A program made the position numbers and the translations under genes. A DNA stretch of 64,000 nucleotides from Paragonimus skrjabini miyazakii (lineage: Eukaryota > Platyhelminthes > Trematoda > Plagiorchiida > Troglotrematidae). Below the pieces are notes generated by a model, which made no database searches, was not told the origin of the DNA, and saw only the letters and a program-made list of their open reading frames with translations. Within the stretch, counting starts at the first letter, position 1. Every line of letters starts with the position of its first letter. The stretch spans positions 1 through 64,000 of the forward strand of contig JTDE01000449.1 in NCBI GenBank assembly GCA_014338405.1. The letters run 5' to 3'. Positions 58,961-64,000 of this stretch are shown here, piece by piece.

Positions 58961-61900
58961 CAAGAGCTACTTAGTCTCCGGACTGAAGAAACAGTTGCAT
59001 TAAAAGGTGAAGACGTGGATTTTACTAGTGAATGACAGTGTTGGTGAAAAAGATGAACAATCAGTTGTTTTTCCGCTAGACCCACACTGACTACTGGTCA
59101 GCCTATGCACTCGGAATCCTATTACGTCATTTTAATCCAAGATTCTTGTGGTTTACTGAAGTGATCGCAACCAGGTGAATGGTTTTTGGGATTTCAAAAA
59201 TAACCGTTGGTGATCTTGACCTTGCCCTGGACGTAGTGACCTTTCTTAACCTACTGTATGACTATCCATCCGAACCCCCTTTAGAACGTTCGACATAAGA
59301 AACCGATTCATGTTATTGTATACTTGGTACTGACAAGTAAATACGAAGTGCTTGCATCAACCGCTCATCGTGTTCTAACCTTTTTTCCAAACTTCCGGAA
59401 GTTATTCTAACCTTTTCAAGTGACGAATTCATGTTGAAACAACACAAAATGGTTTGTCTTCAGGAAGGTAGGAATGTCACCTGACGCTGCGAACGTGAAT
59501 ATGGCGGTAGTAGCTGTCAGTATACCAAAACACTGCCGTTCAGTCTCGATCACGATTTAGGTTGATTCAGTGAACGGAAATATCGTCGTGACATTTGCAG
59601 TCCGCAAATGTGTCAGTGAGGGAGGCAAAGCATGCTTCTTGTGAGATTTCTACTTTGAAAACTTTCAGCAGAATAGCCCATTTCCCGACAGTTTATTTTC
59701 GGTTGAAGTTTATGTTGGTGGCGACGTACCTCGCTGAGAAAAAAGTAAGACAACCCAGTTTTCATCGGCATGTAGTCATCCTTTAAATTCAACACGTTCA
59801 TTTTGTGTTGAAGTAATTTCATCCGTTTACACGTAGAATTGTCACAAGTGAAACAGCGATAACAATATTTTCTATATTTATTGAATGAAATCGAGAGAAA
59901 AATTGCGGAAAACTTATGAATCAACTCCGAAAGATTTTCCTGTAAAAGAGGCAGTTAAAGGGTGCTTTATTCAGTCCCTTTGGGAACATCTAAACGCAAC
60001 TTAGACATCCATTAAATACTGCAAATTGGGCGTATCAAGTTTCATTCTGCATTATCTTTGTCTAAGGGATGCCATCAGCTCAGCTGTATCGTCTTACATT
60101 TCAGCAAATTTGTGCACTCGCCGGGATAAGTATAATATGGAGAGTTTCGAATAAGTTCGTGTCAGACTACAGGTTGATTAGTCCAAGGTGTATAATGTGC
60201 GAAGCAAAAATATTTTTTTGTTTTTGGACAGATACAAGAGATAGCCGTCTTGCCGAAAGGTGACTTCCGTTGATACTCCTGACATGATCAACAGAATTAA
60301 TAAACTTCCACCTGTGGTTTTTATTTGCTTTTGTTAGTGTATTCAAGCCCGCAGTTGTGAATAACATCTTAGGCCAACAGCACTTATCACCATTGGGTTG
60401 CTTGTCAGAGCACATCATCGACTTTATCAAATCCCGCCATTGTCACCTTCGTGTATCAAGACTGTCAAGCTCAAACTTCTTCTCCCAATGAGACGTCCGC
60501 TAGACTAACCTTATTTGGCTAGGTAGTGAAACTTGAAGTCGTCATGCCAATGTTTGCTGATTGCTAACTACAGAGACTAAGCAAAAGCTTGCCCTTACCG
60601 TCGAACAGTATTGCTATACCAGGTACAGATCTGTACGGTCTCCATCTACATTGCTAAGGTAAAGTCGACGCAAAGTCAGTCGTTTTAAATTATCCACCCG
60701 TGGGTCTCTGAGGATACTAAGCTCACTCACTTCTACTCGCAAAGGTACTCGACGGTCACCTGCACACAGTGTTGTTTGCTTGGAAGCTGAACTCTGGCCC
60801 TGTGAGAGTTCACTGGAGAAGTAATCTTCGGCTAAGCAGGTATTTTCTCGTTCAATCAGCTGTGTGATGGAAAAACGGTGTTTGCTCATCTGTCCCCGCA
60901 TTGTCCGTCTACCAGATCAGATGCTCCACGCCCTCCATGTACTGTCCTGCATAGCACTTGTTCATAGTATTTGCTCGTTATCTCCACTATTGACATAACC
61001 CACATGTCCGAGGGAGTAAACATATTGTTACCCCTTGGTCGGCATCTGCTTACGTCACAATCACGTTCGTGATATCTTTGACTGTTTTGAAATAGGGGAT
61101 GGCTTCCACAAATTTTCGATATACTGAAGGATGATGAGTTCGTTTAGTTGGATACCATAAGTAGAAGCATAGTGATACACTGTAAGGAGGTAAGCGCAAG
61201 TTGTTAGGTGATCTTACAGTTAAACCGCGGAGTATAATTACCCGAAAACTTTAAAAGGCTTCATCGACCAGTTTCTCTTATGTATTTCCACATTACTAAC
61301 CAATCTTCGACACATACCCAGTTACTTTAATATGTATTGGACATTTTTGGTCATCGTACGGAATAGTTTGAAGGTACTAGCGTAAAAAGATATACTTATA
61401 TACCGAAAGTAAACTGAACAGCGTTTGACGATACATATGAAATCGAACACGAACTTTTTTGTTAATTGGCTCTAGGTCCTGATTGACAGCCGACACGACC
61501 TGATGGTATCATGGGCAGGGGTGGCTGCGGTTTTAGCAAAACATAAGCAAAGATGAGCATGGAAACCTGATGCCTCTTTGATACACTGATGTCGTCTAAG
61601 AAGATCTACATGACTCGCAGCAAATAATCAATATGAGTTTGGCAACTTGCGCTTGCAAATAATGTAAAGGTTTGAGTGTTTACTACGATGCGTGCTGCCG
61701 TATTCACAATCTGACATCGGTCCCTGTAAAATTTGGTCTGGCCGAATAGACACTGGCAGACTAGCGTTTGAATCAATAACCTCAACACTACTACCTTTAA
61801 CGATTGATTACTCTGCTCTCAGATTTACGTGTGAGTAATAGCACTAAGGAGTCAAAGTTTTGACCAAACACTTTCTTAGACTAAACAGTGGATGAGGAAT

Positions 61901-62370
61901 TTCACAGTGCTCACTCTGTGAAAATCCAACAGGCGTAACGCTTTGGTTAAAATCATTCACATTTTTACAGATGATCACAAATATACTAACCTGCTGCCGG
62001 TGTTCATATGTCAGACGCATCATCCACTTAGTCCCTCGTGAATACTGGTCATTCATCCAACTACCATTTCTCACTCATCTCTATGTCACCTTCACTAGTT
62101 TACATGAGCTTGAAAGTAGCGGACGTTTCATATTCAAAGTGAGCTAACAGCTGATCATGCATTCGACAAAGACCATATCGCAGCCATCCAACTTACCAAA
62201 TAATAGATCGTGTATGAACTGAACTGCATTCACCCTGTACCGTAGGAACACTCATGTAATCCGTCCAACCTTTTGTAGTGAACTAAAGATTTATCATTCG
62301 GGCCTCTTTATTCCAGTTGTTTCTGTGTTTACCAATCAGCATCTTGCCTTTCAGGGAAGTTTGTTTGGTC
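58961..62370. other. No confident feature
   Basis: About 3.4 kb. ORFs reach 103 codons (59613-59924, -). A minus ORF of 95 codons (60614-60901) lies in a slightly GC-richer patch and has a charged, protein-like composition, but no motif identifies it. Confidence 0.35.
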
Positions 62371-62470
62371 NNNNNNNNNNNNNNNNNNNNNNNNNNNNNN
62401 NNNNNNNNNNNNNNNNNNNNNNNNNNNNNNNNNNNNNNNNNNNNNNNNNNNNNNNNNNNNNNNNNNNNNN
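62371..62470. other. Assembly gap (100 N)
   Basis: Unresolved bases. The right flank is low-complexity T- and G-rich sequence. Confidence 1.
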
Positions 62471-62518
62471 TTTTTTGTTGTGTGTTGGGGTTTTTTTTTG
62501 TGGGGGGAGAAAAAAAAG
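62471..62518. repeat. Low-complexity T/G homopolymer run at gap edge
   Basis: Runs of T, then G, then A (TTTTTTTTTG, GGGGGGAG, AAAAAAAAG) unlike the rest of the window. Probably sequencing or assembly error at a gap edge. Confidence 0.6.
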
Positions 62519-63162
62519 TCACTCTTACCGGTAAATAAATAGATTGACTGGATTATCGGCATGTGCACAAAAAAGGGTCACGTGATAGATACTTACCAAG
62601 ACCGCTGTTCTAACATCGAATTGACTTATTCACTGTGAGTGAGTAGTTATCGAGTCGATACATTATAAGCTAAGTGGGGTTAATGCGGTTGAGGGGTCTT
62701 CTTTGCCTGGTGAAAATCGTGCCGTCAAAAACTTTGTCCAGGATTGATGGTATATTCATCATTCCTGACGACAAGTTGTAGATCGGTTGTCTGCAGGCAA
62801 ACAACATGTGACAGATTAATCAGTTCGAATTAGGTCAATTGTAAAGACGGCCAATTACAACACGCTCGTTTGTGACTTTTGGCATGGTTGCCGTGAGCAT
62901 ACGTTTTGATCTGTCTGAAATCATTCAGCGTACAAGTTACTTAGTGCAATCCGTGAGTAACAAATGTAGATGGTCTCTCGTATTTTCGTAATATGTTAAT
63001 CAATCCCTGGATAAGCACGCAGAAAGTCAAAACATGGCAGTTCTGTGTAGGCGGCATTATTATCTAAGCAAAGGTAACCCATAATCGATAGGAAAGCGCA
63101 TTGTTTATCTGCGAACTAATTACGAGACCACGAACGGAAATAAATATTATAGTCTTACAAGT
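62519..63162. other. No confident feature
   Basis: AT-rich spacer with no ORF above 60 codons of interest. Confidence 0.35.
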
Positions 63163-63320
63163 TGAACATCACCCACAATTGACCGCAGCTGTCGCATTCC
63201 CATAGACTATCCAGTCGGCCCCTTTCAAAAAGAAGCACTAGACTCGAGTTTCGCTCTCATGAGAGCTCGTCAATAGTGCATATCATCGTCACTGCCGGGA
63301 CTTGAACCACGGACACGTAC
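63163..63320 (-). mobile_element. Ribozyme element, truncated copy 8
   Basis: Minus-strand tail, hammerhead and B box (GGTTCAAGTCC, 63298-63308). Homology stops at about 63316, before the A box. It looks like a truncated insertion or a single arm of a composite. Its sequence is close to the consensus, so it is fairly young. Confidence 0.85.
63235..63279 (-). ncRNA. Hammerhead ribozyme, one core change
   Basis: Stem I GCACTA/TAGTGC, GAAA and ACTCGAGT are intact. Stem II is longer, GCTCTC with GAGAGC. The first core segment is TTGACGA, not CTGACGA. The lost C pairs with a conserved G in the active fold, so activity is doubtful. Confidence 0.78.
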
Positions 63321-64000
63321 TTTTCATACACCTTTTTCCATTTGTTTATTAGTTCACAAGAAAACTCACCATTGGCTCCATCGTCTTTTTGCGGCGAAAT
63401 GTTTTCTTCCTTTTCATAGGTTTTTCGCTTGTCTTCAGCTATCGTAGGCTTTCAGCTGTTTTGCTGGTATTCGATTTATCTAACCTTAATACGGCAGATA
63501 TTTTTGCAAAAATTGAGGTGTACCAAACAAATTACTTTACCTGAATCAAACAAGAAAATCTGTAAACCGACTTTGGTGAAATTATCTAGCACCATTGATC
63601 GGTGTCACACAATGTAATCTGGGCAGTATGAACCATCTGTTGATAAGCGTACTAAAACCTTTCAAACCATTTTTTATAAGAAGTCGCCAGTTCCCCGAAA
63701 ATATGGTGTGACAAGGAGACAAACACAATACACTGCCAGCGACCTTCACCATTGCTATAGTCGTGCCTTTCTACGGTCTTCATGATCGTCCTCAACCATC
63801 GTGATAATGTTTACTGTCATCCTGACTACATGCCTAGACTGAACTATCTGGACTGTTGTCTGGTCCACTTCTTTGGCCTTACTATGTTGCTAGTCGCAAA
63901 CCCTATAAATACTAAGGAACTTGTGACCATGCGACATAAAGAAGCTCTGGTTTAAGGCCAGTCTTTTTCCTGTATTCATAAAGTAGCCTCGGATGGATGG
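63321..64000. other. No confident feature
   Basis: No motif seen. A 62-codon ORF (63429-63617, +) is unrecognised. Confidence 0.35.

Noticed and set aside
1..64000. CRISPR array, bacterial operon or plasmid features
   Set aside because: No regular spacer array or prokaryotic gene layout is present. The content is eukaryotic retroelements.

Overview
This is AT-rich eukaryotic DNA with no intact, clearly recognisable host gene. It holds decayed retroelements, short non-coding ribozyme elements and three runs of N (11764-11864, 33115-33264, 62371-62470). The mixture suggests a digenean flatworm, possibly schistosome-like: Penelope-like elements (PLEs) with GIY-YIG nucleases, CR1/Jockey-like LINEs, Gypsy elements, and a tRNA-derived short element carrying a hammerhead ribozyme (HHR), as in the schistosome Sm-alpha family. 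The species is inference.

The most striking content is a dispersed short-element family. Its unit has a Pol III A box and B box, then an HHR directly downstream, then about 85 bases of tail. Eight copies are visible (1-134, 2650-2905, 15564-16137, 29625-30268, 32936-33481, 37409-37672, 54084-54732, 63163-63320), with ten HHR copies from intact to broken. Four insertions are composites in which two copies of the same element end face outward in opposite orientations, joined internally at sites that in two loci show short microhomology. One of them (15564-16137) sits inside a LINE reverse transcriptase frame. It has a 12-base target-site duplication, and the LINE frame resumes exactly on the other side, so the boundaries are certain. 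The 54 kb locus shows a 428-base head-to-tail period.

Autonomous retroelement remnants, left to right: a nearly full PLE pol (634-2355, +); a PLE RT fragment (7439-7865, -); a CR1-like LINE (14346-16266, +, interrupted); a solo Gypsy LTR with 5-base duplication (17622-18014); a Gypsy RNase H/integrase fragment with its 3' LTR (19230-21100, +), whose LTR family also appears at 4551; a weak RNase H-like fragment (41150-41521); a CR1-like LINE from endonuclease to C-terminus (45660-47954, +) with a mutated catalytic YADD box; and a third PLE fragment (58290-58955, +). An unnamed repeat is shared between 4120-4535 (-) and 55600-56030 (+).

The rest (about 21-29 kb, 30-33 kb, 33.5-45 kb, 48-54 kb, 59-63 kb) looks like intergenic or intronic sequence with only short chance-length ORFs. 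A few exon candidates are listed at low confidence, chiefly a 28-codon start exon with a strong donor at 48425-48508. No protein-coding element here appears intact. Any movement of the ribozyme elements would depend on machinery supplied from elsewhere, with PLEs or LINEs of the kinds seen here as the candidates.
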